Assembly (NCBI GenBank): GCA_027186245.1
Contig: CP114481.1
Span: forward strand, 36,859,501 to 36,923,500
DNA from: Coriaria nepalensis
Lineage: Eukaryota > Streptophyta > Magnoliopsida > Cucurbitales > Coriariaceae
DNA: 64,000 nucleotides
Direction: 5' to 3'
Shown here: positions 36,541-48,390 of the stretch, one piece after another
Layout of the letters: the number at the start of each line of letters is the position of its first letter
How positions within the stretch are numbered: the first letter of the stretch is position 1
Position numbers and translations under genes: made by a program
The notes under the pieces: model-generated
The model's database searches: none
What the model saw: the letters and a program-made list of their open reading frames with translations, nothing else
What the model was told of the DNA's origin: nothing

Positions 36541-38489
36541 AGTCAATAACTTATTTCAAAGCAATTCGAACGAATTCTAGTTTTGCACTACAGAGACAAC
36601 TTTTGTGCATAACTTGCAAATGATCATTGCAAGGAAAGTGTGCATTCGTTTAAAATTAAAATCATTTCAATGAGCCCTTTCAAGTCAATAACTTATTTCG
36701 AAGCAAGTCGATCGAATTCTAGTTTTGCACTACAAACATAACTTTTGTGCATAACTTGCAAATGATCATTGCAAGGAAAGTGTGCATTCGTTTAACCTTA
36801 AAATCATTTCAATGAGTCATTTCAAGTCAATAACTTATTTCAAAGCAATTCGAACGAATTCTAGTTTTGCACTACAGAGACAACTTTTGTGCATAACTTG
36901 CAAATGATCATTGCAAGGAAAGTGTGCATTCGTTTAAAATTAAAATCATTTCAATGAGTCCTTTCAAGTCAATAACTTATTTCGAAGCAATTCGAACGAA
37001 TTCTAGTTTTGCACTACAGAGACAACTTTTGTGCATAACTTGCGAATGATCATTGCAAGGAAAGTGTGCATTCGTTTAAAATTAAAATCATTTCAATGAG
37101 TCCTTTCAAGTCAATAACTTATTTCGAAGAAAGTCGAACGAATTCTAGTTTTGCACTACAGACATAACTTTTGTGCATAACTTGCAAATGATCATTGCAA
37201 GGAAAGTATGCATTCGTTTAACCTTAAAATCATTTCAATGAGTCCTTTCAAGTCAATAACTTATTTCGAAGCAAGTGGAACGAATTCTAGTTTTGCACTA
37301 CAGAGACAACTTTTGTGCATAACTTCCAAATGATCATTGCAAGGAAAGTGTGCATTCGTTTAACCTTAAAATCATTTCAATGAGTCATTTCAAGTCAATA
37401 ACTTACTTCAAAGCAATTCGAACGAATTCTAGTTTTGCACTACAGACACAACTTTTGTGCATAACTTGCAAATGATCATTGCAAGGAAAGTGTGCATTCG
37501 TTTAACCTTAAAATCATTTCAATGAGTCATTTCAAGTCAATAACTTATTTCAAAGCAATTCGAACGAATTCTAGTTTTGCACTACAGAGACAACTTTTGT
37601 GCATAACTTGCAAATGATCATTGCAAGGAAAGTGTCCATTCGTTTAAAATTAAAATCATTTCAATGAGTTCTTTCAAGTCAATAACTTATTTCGGAGCAA
37701 GTCGAACGAATTCTAGTTTTGCACTACAGAGACAACTTTTGTGCATAACTTGCAAATGATCATCGCAAGGAAAGTGTGCATTCGTTTAAAATTAAAATCA
37801 TTTCAATGAGTCCTTTCAAGTCAAGAACTTATTTCGAAGAAAGTCGAACGAATTCTGGTTTTGCACTACAGAGACAACTTTTGTGCATAACTTGCAAATG
37901 ATCATTGCAAGGAAAAAGTGCATTCGTTTAAAATTAAAATCATTTCAATGAGTCCTTTCAAGTCAATAACTTATTTCGAAGGAAGTCGAACGAATTCTAG
38001 TTTTGCACTACAGACATAACTTTTGTGCATAACTTGCAAATGATCATTGCAAGGAAAGTATGCATTCGTTTAACCTTAAAATCATTTCAATGAGTCCTTT
38101 CAAGTCAATAACTTATTTCGAAGCAAGGGGAACGAATTCTAGTTTTGCACTACAGAGACAACTTTTGTGCATAACTTCCAAATGATCATTGCAAGGAAAG
38201 TGTGCATTCGTTTAACCTTAAAATCATTTCAATGAGTCATTTCAAGTCAATAACTTACTTCAAAGCAATTCGAACGAATTCTAGTTTTGCACTACAGACA
38301 CAACTTTTGTGCATAACTTGCAAATGATCATTGCAAGGAAAGTGTGCATTCGTTTAACCTTAAAATCATTTCAATGAGTCATTTCAAGTCAATAACCTAT
38401 TTCAAAGCAATTCGAACGAATTCTAGTTTTGCACTACAGAGACAACTTTTGTGCATAACTTGCAAATGATCATTGCAAGGAAAGTGTCC
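36541..38489 (+). repeat. Array segment with two H-led series
   Basis: Satellite only. Two related series open with H units at 37,269 (GTGG) and 38,121 (GGGG). Each continues through a TTACTTCA/GACACA unit and a TCCATTCG unit to type D. The first also has GTTCTTTCAAG (37,67x), also seen at 16,62x, and the GTCAAGAACTT/CTGGTTTTGC unit. A unit with GGAAAAAGTGC (37,91x) and one with GAAGGAAGTCG (37,97x) separate them. Confidence 0.65.
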
Positions 38490-41400
38490 ATTCGTTTAAA
38501 ATTAAAATCATTTCAATGAGTCCTTTCAAGTCAATAACTTATTTCGGAGCAAGTCGAACGAATTCTAGTTTTGCACTACAGAGACAACTTTTGTGCATAA
38601 CTTGCAAATGATCATCGCAAGGAAAGCATGCATTCGTTTAAAATTAAAATCATTTCAATGAGCCCTTTCAAGTCAATAACTTATTTCGAAGCAAGTCGAT
38701 CGAATTCTAGTTTTGCACTACAAACATAACTTTTGTGCATAACTTGCAAATGATCATTGCAAGGAAAGTGTGCATTCGTTTAACCTTAAAATAATTTCAA
38801 TGAGTCATTTCAAGTCAATAACTTATTTCATAGCAAGTCGAACGTATTCTAGTTTTGCACTACAGACACAACTTTTGTGCATAACTTGCAAATGATCATT
38901 GCAAGGAAAGTGTGCATTCGTTGAAAATTAAAATCATTTCAATGAGTCATTTCAAGTCAATAACTTATTTCATAGCAAGTCGAACGTATTCTAGTTTTGC
39001 ACTACAGAGACAACTTTTGTGGATAACTTGCAAATGATCATTGCAAGGAAAGTGTGCATTCGTTTAAAATTAAAATCAATTCAATGAGTCATTTCAAGTC
39101 AATAACTTATTTCATAGCAAGTCGAACGTATTCTAGTTTTGCACTACAAACACAACTTTTGTGCATAACTTGCAAATGATCATTGCAAGGAAAGTGTGCA
39201 TTCGTTTAACCTTAAAATCATTTCAATGACTCATTTCAAGTCAATAAGTTATTTCTAAGCAAGTCGAACGTATTCTAGTTTTGCACTACAGACACAACTT
39301 TTGTGCATAACTTGCAAATGATCATTGCAAGGAAAGTGTGCATTCGTTTAACCTTAAAATAATTTCAATGAGTCCTTTCAAGTCAATAACTTATTTCGAA
39401 GAAAGTCGAACGAATTCTAGTTTTGCACTACAGACATAACTTTTGTGCATAACTTGCAAATGATCATTGCAAGGAAAGTGTGCATTCGTTTAAAATTAAA
39501 ATCAATTCATTGAGTCATTTCAAGTCAATAACTTATTTCATAGCAAGTCGAACGTATTCTAGTTTTGCACTACAAACACAACTTTTGTGCATAACTTGCA
39601 AATGATCATTGCAAGGAAAGTGTGCATTCGTTTAACCTTAAAATCATTTCAATGACTCATTTCAAGTCAATAAGTTATTTCTAAGCAAGTCGAACGTATT
39701 CTAGTTTTGCACTACAGACACAACTTTTGTGCATAACATGCAAATGATCATTGCAAGGAAAGTGTGCATTCGTTTAACCTTAAAATAATTTCAATGAGTC
39801 CTTTCAAGTCAATAACTTATTTCGAAGAAAGTCGAACGAATTCTAGTTTTGCACTACAGACATAACTTTTGTGCATAACTTGCAAATGATCATTGCAAGG
39901 AAAGTGTGCATTCGTTTAACCTTAAAATCATTTCAATGAGTCATTTCAAGTCAATAACTTATTTCAAAGCAATTCGAACGAATTCTAGTTTTGCACTACA
40001 GACACAACTTTTGTGCATAACTTGCAAATGATCATTGCAAGGAAAGTGTGCATTCGTTTAAAATTAAAATCATTTCAATGAGTCCTTTCAAGTCAATAAC
40101 TTATTTTGAAGCAATTCGAACGAATTCTAGTTTTGCACTACAGAGACAACTTTTGTGCATAACTTGCAAATGATCATTGCAAGGAAAGTGTGCATTCGTT
40201 TAAAATTAAAATCATTTCAATGTGTCCTTTCAAGTCAATAACTTATTTCGGAGCAAGTCGAACGAATTCTAGTTTTGCACTACAGAGACAACTTTTGTGC
40301 ATAACTTGCAAATGATCATCGCAAGGAAAGCGTGCATTCGTTTAAAATTAAAATCATTTCAATGAGCCCTTTCAAGTCAATAACTTATTTCGAAGCAAGT
40401 CGATCGAATTCTAGTTTTGCACTACAAACATAACTTTTGTGCATAACTTGCAAATGATCATTGCAAGGAAAGTGTGCATTCGTTTAACCTTAAAATAATT
40501 TCAATGAGTCATTTCAAGTCAATAACTTATTTCATAGCAAGTCGAACGTATTCTAGTTTTGCACTACAGACACAACATTTGTGCATAACTTGCAAATGAT
40601 CATTGCAAGGAAAGTGTGCATTCGTTGAAAATTAAAATCATTTCAATGAGTCATTTCAAGTCAATAACTTATTTCATAGCAAGTCGAACGTATTCTAGTT
40701 TTGCACTACAGAGACAACTTTTGTGGATAACTTGCAAATGATCATTGCAAGGAAAGTGTGCATTCGTTTAAAATTAAAATCAATTCAATGAGTCATTTCA
40801 AGTCAATAACTTATTTCATAGCAAGTCGAACGTATTCTAGTTTTGCACTACAAACACAACTTTTGTGCAAAACTTGCAAATGATCATTGCAAGGAAAGTG
40901 TGCATTCGTTTAACCTTAAAATCATTTCAATGACTCATTTCAAGTCAATAAGTTATTTCTAAGCAAGTCGAACGTATTCTAGTTTTGCACTACAGACACA
41001 ACTTTTGTGCATAACTTGCAAATGATCATTGCAAGGAAAGTGTGCATTCGTTTAACCTTAAAATAATTTCAATGAGTCCTTTCAAGTCAATAACTTATTT
41101 CGAAGAAAGTCGAACGAATTCTAGTTTTGCACTACAGACATAACTTTTGTGCATAACTTGCAAATGATCATTGCAAGGAAAGTGTGCATTCGTTTAACCT
41201 TAAAATCATTTCAATGAGTCATTTCAAGTCAATAACTTATTTCAAAGCAATTCGAACGAATTCTAGTTTTGCACTACAGACACAACTTTTGTGCATAACT
41301 TGCAAATGATCATTGCAAGGAAAGTGTGCATTCGTTTAAAATTAAAATCATTTCAATGAGTCCTTTCAAGTCAATAACTTATTTTGAAGCAATTCGAACG

Positions 41401-44400
41401 AATTCTAGTTTTGCACTACAGAGACAACTTTTGTGCATAACTTGCAAATGATCATTGCAAGGAAAGTGTGCATTCGTTTAAAATTAAAATCATTTCAATG
41501 AGTCCTTTCAAGTCAATAACTTATTTCGAAGCAATTCGAACGAATTCTAGTTTTGCACTACAGAGACAACTTTTGTGCATAACTTGCAAATGATCATTGC
41601 AAGGAAAGTGTGCATTCGTTTAAAATTAAAATCATTTCAATGAGTCCTTTCAAGTCAATAACTTATTTCGAAGAAATTCGAACGAATTCTAGTTTTGCAC
41701 TACAGAGACAACTTTTGTGCATAACTTGCAAATGATCATTGCAAGGAAAAAGTGCATTCGTTTAAAATTAAAATCATTTCAATGAGTCCTTTCAAGTCAA
41801 TAACTTATTTTGAAGCAATTCGAACGAATTCTAGTTTTGCACTACAGAGACAACTTTTGTGCATAACTTGCAAATGATCATTGCAAGGAAAGTGTGCATT
41901 CGTTTAAAATTAAAATCATTTCAATGAGTCCTTTCAAGTCAATAACTTATTTCGAAGCAATTCGAACGAATTCTAGTTTTGCACTACAGAGACAACTTTT
42001 GTGCATAACTTGCAAATGATCATTGCAAGGAAAGTGTGCATTCGTTTAAAATTAAAATCATTTCAATGAGTCCTTTCAAGTCAATAACTTATTTTGAAGC
42101 AATTCGAACGAATTCTAGTTTTGCACTACAGAGACAACTTTTGTGCATAACTTGCAAATGATCATTGCAAGGAAAGTGTGCATTCGTTTAAAATTAAAAT
42201 CATTTCAATGAGTCCTTTCAAGTCAATAACTTATTTCGGAGCAAGTCGAACGAATTCTAGTTTTGCACTACAGAGACAACTTTTGTGCATAACTTGCAAA
42301 TGATCATCGCAAGGAAAGCATGCATTCGTTTAAAATTAAAATCATTTCAATGAGCCCTTTCAAGTCAATAACTTATTTCGAAGCAAGTCGATCGAATTCT
42401 AGTTTTGCACTACAAACATAACTTTTGTGCATAACTTGCAAATGATCATTGCAAGGAAAGTGTGCATTCGTTTAACCTTAAAATAATTTCAATGAGTCAT
42501 TTCAAGTCAATAACTTATTTCATAGCAAGTCGAACGTATTCTAGTTTTGCACTACAGACACAACTTTTGTGCATAACTTGCAAATGATCATTGCAAGGAA
42601 AGTGTGCATTCGTTGAAAATTAAAATCATTTCAATGAGTCATTTCAAGTCAATAACTTATTTCATAGCAAGTCGAACGTATTCTAGTTTTGCACTACAGA
42701 GACAACTTTTGTGGATAACTTGCAAATGATCATTGCAAGGAAAGTGTGCATTCGTTTAAAATTAAAATCAATTCAATGAGTCATTTCAAGTCAATAACTT
42801 ATTTCATAGCAAGTCGAACGTATTCTAGTTTTGCACTACAAACACAACTTTTGTGCATAACTTGCAAATGATCATTGCAAGGAAAGTGTGCATTCGTTTA
42901 ACCTTAAAATCATTTCAATGACTCATTTCAAGTCAATAAGTTATTTCTAAGCAAGTCGAACGTATTCTAGTTTTGCACTACAGACACAACTTTTGTGCAT
43001 AACTTGCAAATGATCATTGCAAGGAAAGTGTGCATTCGTTTAACCTTAAAATAATTTCAATGAGTCCTTTCAAGTCAATAACTTATTTCGAAGAAAGTCG
43101 AACGAATTCTAGTTTTGCACTACAGACATAACTTTTGTGCATAACTTGCAAATGATCATTGCAAGGAAAGTGTGCATTCGTTTAAAATTAAAATCAATTC
43201 ATTGAGTCATTTCAAGTCAATAACTTATTTCATAGCAAGTCGAACGTATTCTAGTTTTGCACTACAAACACAACTTTTGTGCATAACTTGCAAATGATCA
43301 TTGCAAGGAAAGTGTGCATTCGTTTAACCTTAAAATCATTTCAATGACTCATTTCAAGTCAATAAGTTATTTCTAAGCAAGTCGAACGTATTCTAGTTTT
43401 GCACTACAGACACAACTTTTGTGCATAACATGCAAATGATCATTGCAAGGAAAGTGTGCATTCGTTTAACCTTAAAATAATTTCAATGAGTCCTTTCAAG
43501 TCAATAACTTATTTCGAAGAAAGTCGAACGAATTCTAGTTTTGCACTACAGACATAACTTTTGTGCATAACTTGCAAATGATCATTGCAAGGAAAGTGTG
43601 CATTCGTTTAACCTTAAAATCATTTCAATGAGTCATTTCAAGTCAATAACTTATTTCAAAGCAATTCGAACGAATTCTAGTTTTGCACTACAGACACAAC
43701 TTTTGTGCATAACTTGCAAATGATCATTGCAAGGAAAGTGTGCATTCGTTTAAAATTAAAATCATTTCAATGAGTCCTTTCAAGTCAATAACTTATTTTG
43801 AAGCAATTCGAACGAATTCTAGTTTTGCACTACAGAGACAACTTTTGTGCATAACTTGCAAATGATCATTGCAAGGAAAGTGTGCATTCGTTTAAAATTA
43901 AAATCATTTCAATGTGTCCTTTCAAGTCAATAACTTATTTCGGAGCAAGTCGAACGAATTCTAGTTTTGCACTACAGAGACAACTTTTGTGCATAACTTG
44001 CAAATGATCATCGCAAGGAAAGCGTGCATTCGTTTAAAATTAAAATCATTTCAATGAGCCCTTTCAAGTCAATAACTTATTTCGAAGCAAGTCGATCGAA
44101 TTCTAGTTTTGCACTACAAACATAACTTTTGTGCATAACTTGCAAATGATCATTGCAAGGAAAGTGTGCATTCGTTTAACCTTAAAATAATTTCAATGAG
44201 TCATTTCAAGTCAATAACTTATTTCATAGCAAGTCGAACGTATTCTAGTTTTGCACTACAGACACAACATTTGTGCATAACTTGCAAATGATCATTGCAA
44301 GGAAAGTGTGCATTCGTTGAAAATTAAAATCATTTCAATGAGTCATTTCAAGTCAATAACTTATTTCATAGCAAGTCGAACGTATTCTAGTTTTGCACTA

Positions 44401-45502
44401 CAGAGACAACTTTTGTGGATAACTTGCAAATGATCATTGCAAGGAAAGTGTGCATTCGTTTAAAATTAAAATCAATTCAATGAGTCATTTCAAGTCAATA
44501 ACTTATTTCATAGCAAGTCGAACGTATTCTAGTTTTGCACTACAAACACAACTTTTGTGCAAAACTTGCAAATGATCATTGCAAGGAAAGTGTGCATTCG
44601 TTTAACCTTAAAATCATTTCAATGACTCATTTCAAGTCAATAAGTTATTTCTAAGCAAGTCGAACGTATTCTAGTTTTGCACTACAGACACAACTTTTGT
44701 GCATAACTTGCAAATGATCATTGCAAGGAAAGTGTGCATTCGTTTAACCTTAAAATAATTTCAATGAGTCCTTTCAAGTCAATAACTTATTTCGAAGAAA
44801 GTCGAACGAATTCTAGTTTTGCACTACAGACATAACTTTTGTGCATAACTTGCAAATGATCATTGCAAGGAAAGTGTGCATTCGTTTAACCTTAAAATCA
44901 TTTCAATGAGTCATTTCAAGTCAATAACTTATTTCAAAGCAATTCGAACGAATTCTAGTTTTGCACTACAGACACAACTTTTGTGCATAACTTGCAAATG
45001 ATCATTGCAAGGAAAGTGTGCATTCGTTTAAAATTAAAATCATTTCAATGAGTCCTTTCAAGTCAATAACTTATTTTGAAGCAATTCGAACGAATTCTAG
45101 TTTTGCACTACAGAGACAACTTTTGTGCATAACTTGCAAATGATCATTGCAAGGAAAGTGTGCATTCGTTTAAAATTAAAATCATTTCAATGAGTCCTTT
45201 CAAGTCAATAACTTATTTCGAAGCAATTCGAACGAATTCTAGTTTTGCACTACAGAGACAACTTTTGTGCATAACTTGCAAATGATCATTGCAAGGAAAG
45301 TGTGCATTCGTTTAAAATTAAAATCATTTCAATGAGTCCTTTCAAGTCAATAACTTATTTCGAAGAAATTCGAACGAATTCTAGTTTTGCACTACAGAGA
45401 CAACTTTTGTGCATAACTTGCAAATGATCATTGCAAGGAAAAAGTGCATTCGTTTAAAATTAAAATCATTTCAATGAGTCCTTTCAAGTCAATAACTTAT
45501 TT
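38490..45502 (+). repeat. 26-mer tandem pair (3,692-bp HOR)
   Basis: About 38,490-41,810 matches 42,182-45,502 at an offset of 3,692 bp (26 x 142). Shared rare markers are AAAGCATGCATTC (38,62x/42,31x; SphI plus NsiI overlap), GAGCCCTTTC, GTGGATAACTTG (39,02x/42,71x), TGACTCATTTC plus TAAGTTATTTCTAAGC, CAATTCATTGAG, ATAACATGC (39,73x/43,42x), AATGTGTCCT (40,221/43,913), GTGCAAAAC (40,86x/44,55x), GAAGAAATTCG and GGAAAAAGTGC. The left copy continues with three to four TTATTTTGAAGC/A units (41,81x-42,18x) that have no partner. No clear substitution between copies was noticed, so the pair looks recent. Confidence 0.85.
38640..41190 (+). repeat. Nested 12-mer (1,704-bp offset) within the 26-mer unit
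   Basis: About 38,640-39,490 matches 40,344-41,194 at an offset of 1,704 bp (12 x 142): GAGCCCTTTC (38,661/40,365), a G unit, C-type units with TTGAAAATT, GTGGATAAC, a CAATTCAATG unit and the TGACTCATTTC/TAAGTTATTTC unit. A further trimer duplication (426 bp) repeats about 39,080-39,480 at 39,506-39,906. The same nesting recurs at 42,33x-44,88x. GAGCCCTTTC is also present once at 36,67x and once at 48,31x. Confidence 0.75.
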
Positions 45503-48390
45503 CGAAGAAAGTCGAACGAATTCTAGTTTTGCACTACAGACATAACTTTTGTGCATAACTTGCAAATGATCATTGCAAGGAAAGTATGCATTCGTTTAAC
45601 CTTAAAATCATTTCAATGAGTCCTTTCAAGTCAATAACTTATTTCGAAGCAAGGGGAACGAATTCTAGTTTTGCACTACAGAGACAACTTTTGTGCATAA
45701 CTTCCAAATGATCATTGCAAGGAAAGTGTGCATTCGTTTAACCTTAAAATCATTTCAATGAGTCATTTCAAGTCAATAACTTACTTCAAAGCAATTCGAA
45801 CGAATTCTAGTTTTGCACTACAGACACAACTTTTGTGCATAACTTGCAAATGATCATTGCAAGGAAAGTGTGCATTCGTTTAACCTTAAAATCATTTCAA
45901 TGAGTCATTTCAAGTCAATAACCTATTTCAAAGCAATTCGAACGAATTCTAGTTTTGCACTACAGAGACAACTTTTGTGCATAACTTGCAAATGATCATT
46001 GCAAGGAAAAAGTGCATTCGTTTAAAATTAAAATCATTTCAATGAGTCCTTTCAAGTCAATAACTTATTTCGAAGAAAGTCGAACGAAATCTAGTTTTGC
46101 ACTACAGACATAACTTTTGTGCATAACTTGCAAATGATCATTGCAAGGAAAGTATGCATTCGTTTAACCTTAAAATCATTTCAATGAGTCCTTTCAAGTC
46201 AATAACTTATTTCGGAGCAAGTCGAACGAATTCTAGTTTTGCACTACAGAGACAACTTTTGTGCATAACTTGCAAATGATCATCGCAAGGAAAGCGTGCA
46301 TTCGTTTAAAATTAAAATCATTTCAATGAGTCCTTTCAAGTCAAGAACTTATTTCGAAGAAAGTCGAACGAATTCTGGTTTTGCACTACAAACATAACTT
46401 TTGTGCATAACTTGCAAATGATCATTGCAAGGAAAGTGTGCATTCGTTTAACCTTAAAATCATTTCAATGAGTCATTTCAAGTCAATAACTTACTTCAAA
46501 GCAAGTCGAACGTATTCTAGTTTTGCACTACAGACATAACTTTTGTGCATAACTTGCAAATGATCATTGCAGGGAAAGTGTGCATTCGTTTAACCTTAAA
46601 ATCTTTTCAATGAGTCATTTCAAGTCAATAACTTACTTCAAAGCAAGTCGAACGTATTCTAGTTTTGCACTACGGACACAACTTTTGTGCATAACTTGCA
46701 AATGATCATTGCAAGGAAAGTGTGCATTCGTTTAACCTTAAAATAATTTCAATGAGTCATTTCAAGTCAATAACTTATTTCATAGCAAGTCGAACGTATT
46801 CTAGTTTTGCACAACAAACACAAATTTTGTGCATAACTTGCAAATGATCATTGCAAGGAAAGTGTGCATTCGTTTAAAATTAAAATCAATTCAATGAGTC
46901 ATTTCAAGGCAATAACTTACTTCAAAGCAAGTCGAACGTATTCTAGTTGTGCACTACAGACACAACTTTTGTGCATAACTTGCAAATGATCATTGCAAGG
47001 AAAGTGTGCATTCGTTTAACCTTAAAATAATTTCAATGAGTCATTTCAAGTCAATAACTTATTTCATAGCAAGTCGAACGTATTCTAGGTTCGCACTACA
47101 GACACAACTTTTGTGCATAACTTGCAAATGATCATTGCAGGGAAAGTGTGCATTCGTTTAACCTTAAAATAATTTCAATGAGTCATTTCAAGTCAATAAC
47201 TTATTTCATAGCAAGTCGAACGTATTCTAGTTTTGCACTACAGAGACAACTTTTGTGCATAACTTGCAAATGATCATTGCAGGGAAAGTGTGCATTCGTT
47301 TAACCTTAAAATCTTTTCAATGAGTCATTTCAAGTCAATAACTTACTTCAAAGCAAGTCGAACGTATTCTAGTTTTGCACTACAGACACAACTTTTGTGC
47401 ATAACTTGCAAATGATCATTGCAAGGAAAGTGTGCATTCGTTTAACCTTAAAATAATTTCAATGAGTCCTTTCAAGTCAATAACTTATTTCGAAGAAAGT
47501 CGAACGAATTCTAGTTTTGCACTACAGACATAACTTTTGTGCATAACTTGCAAATGATCATTGCAAGGAAAGTGTGCATTCGTTTAAAATTAAAATCATT
47601 TCAATGAGTCATTTCAAGTCAATAACTTATTTCAAAGCAATTCGAACGAATTCTAGTTTTGCACTACAGACACAACTTTTGTGCATAACTTGCAAATGAT
47701 CATTGCAAGGAAAGTGTGCATTCGTTTAAAATTAAAATCATTTCAATGAGTCCTTTCAAGTCAATAACTTATTTTGAAGCAATTCGAACGAATTCTAGTT
47801 TTGCACTACAGAGACAACTTTTGTGCATAACTTGCAAATGATCATTGCAAGGAAAGTGTGCATTCGTTGAAAATTAAAATCATTTCAACGAGTCATTTCA
47901 AGTCAATAACTTATTTCATAGCAAGTCGAACGTATTCTAGTTTTGCACTACAGACACAACTTTTGTGCATAACTTGCAAATGATCATTGCAAGGAAAGTG
48001 TGCATTCATTTAACCTTAAAATAATTTCAATGAGTCATTTCAAGTCAATAACTTATTTCATAGCAAGTCGAACGTATTCTAGGTTTGCACTACAGACACA
48101 ACTTTTGTGCATAACTCGCAAATGATCATTGCAGGGAAAGTGTGCATTCGTTTAACCTTAAAATCTTTTCAATGATTCATTTCAAGTCAATAACTTATTT
48201 CAAAGCAATTCGAACGAATTCTAGTTTTGCACTACAGAGAAAACTTTTGTGCATAACTTGCAAATGATCATTGCAAGGAAAGTGTGCATTCGTTTAAAAT
48301 TAAAATCATTTCAATGAGCCCTTTCAAGTCAATAACTTATTTCGAAGCAAGTCGATCGAATTCTAGTTTTGCACTACAAACATAACTTTT
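45503..48390 (+). repeat. Mixed array segment with paralogue of 34.5-36.5 kb
   Basis: Satellite only. An E unit, an H-led series (45,647, AAGGGGAACG) and a 4-unit (568-bp) recurrence of GGAAAAAGTGC (45,437/46,005) open the segment. From about 46,59x it follows the F/C block at 34.52 kb with extra private changes: TACGGACACA (46,67x), ACAACAAACACAAATTTTG (46,81x), CTAGTTGTGC, CTAGGTTCGC and TTTCAACGAG (47,88x). Confidence 0.65.
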
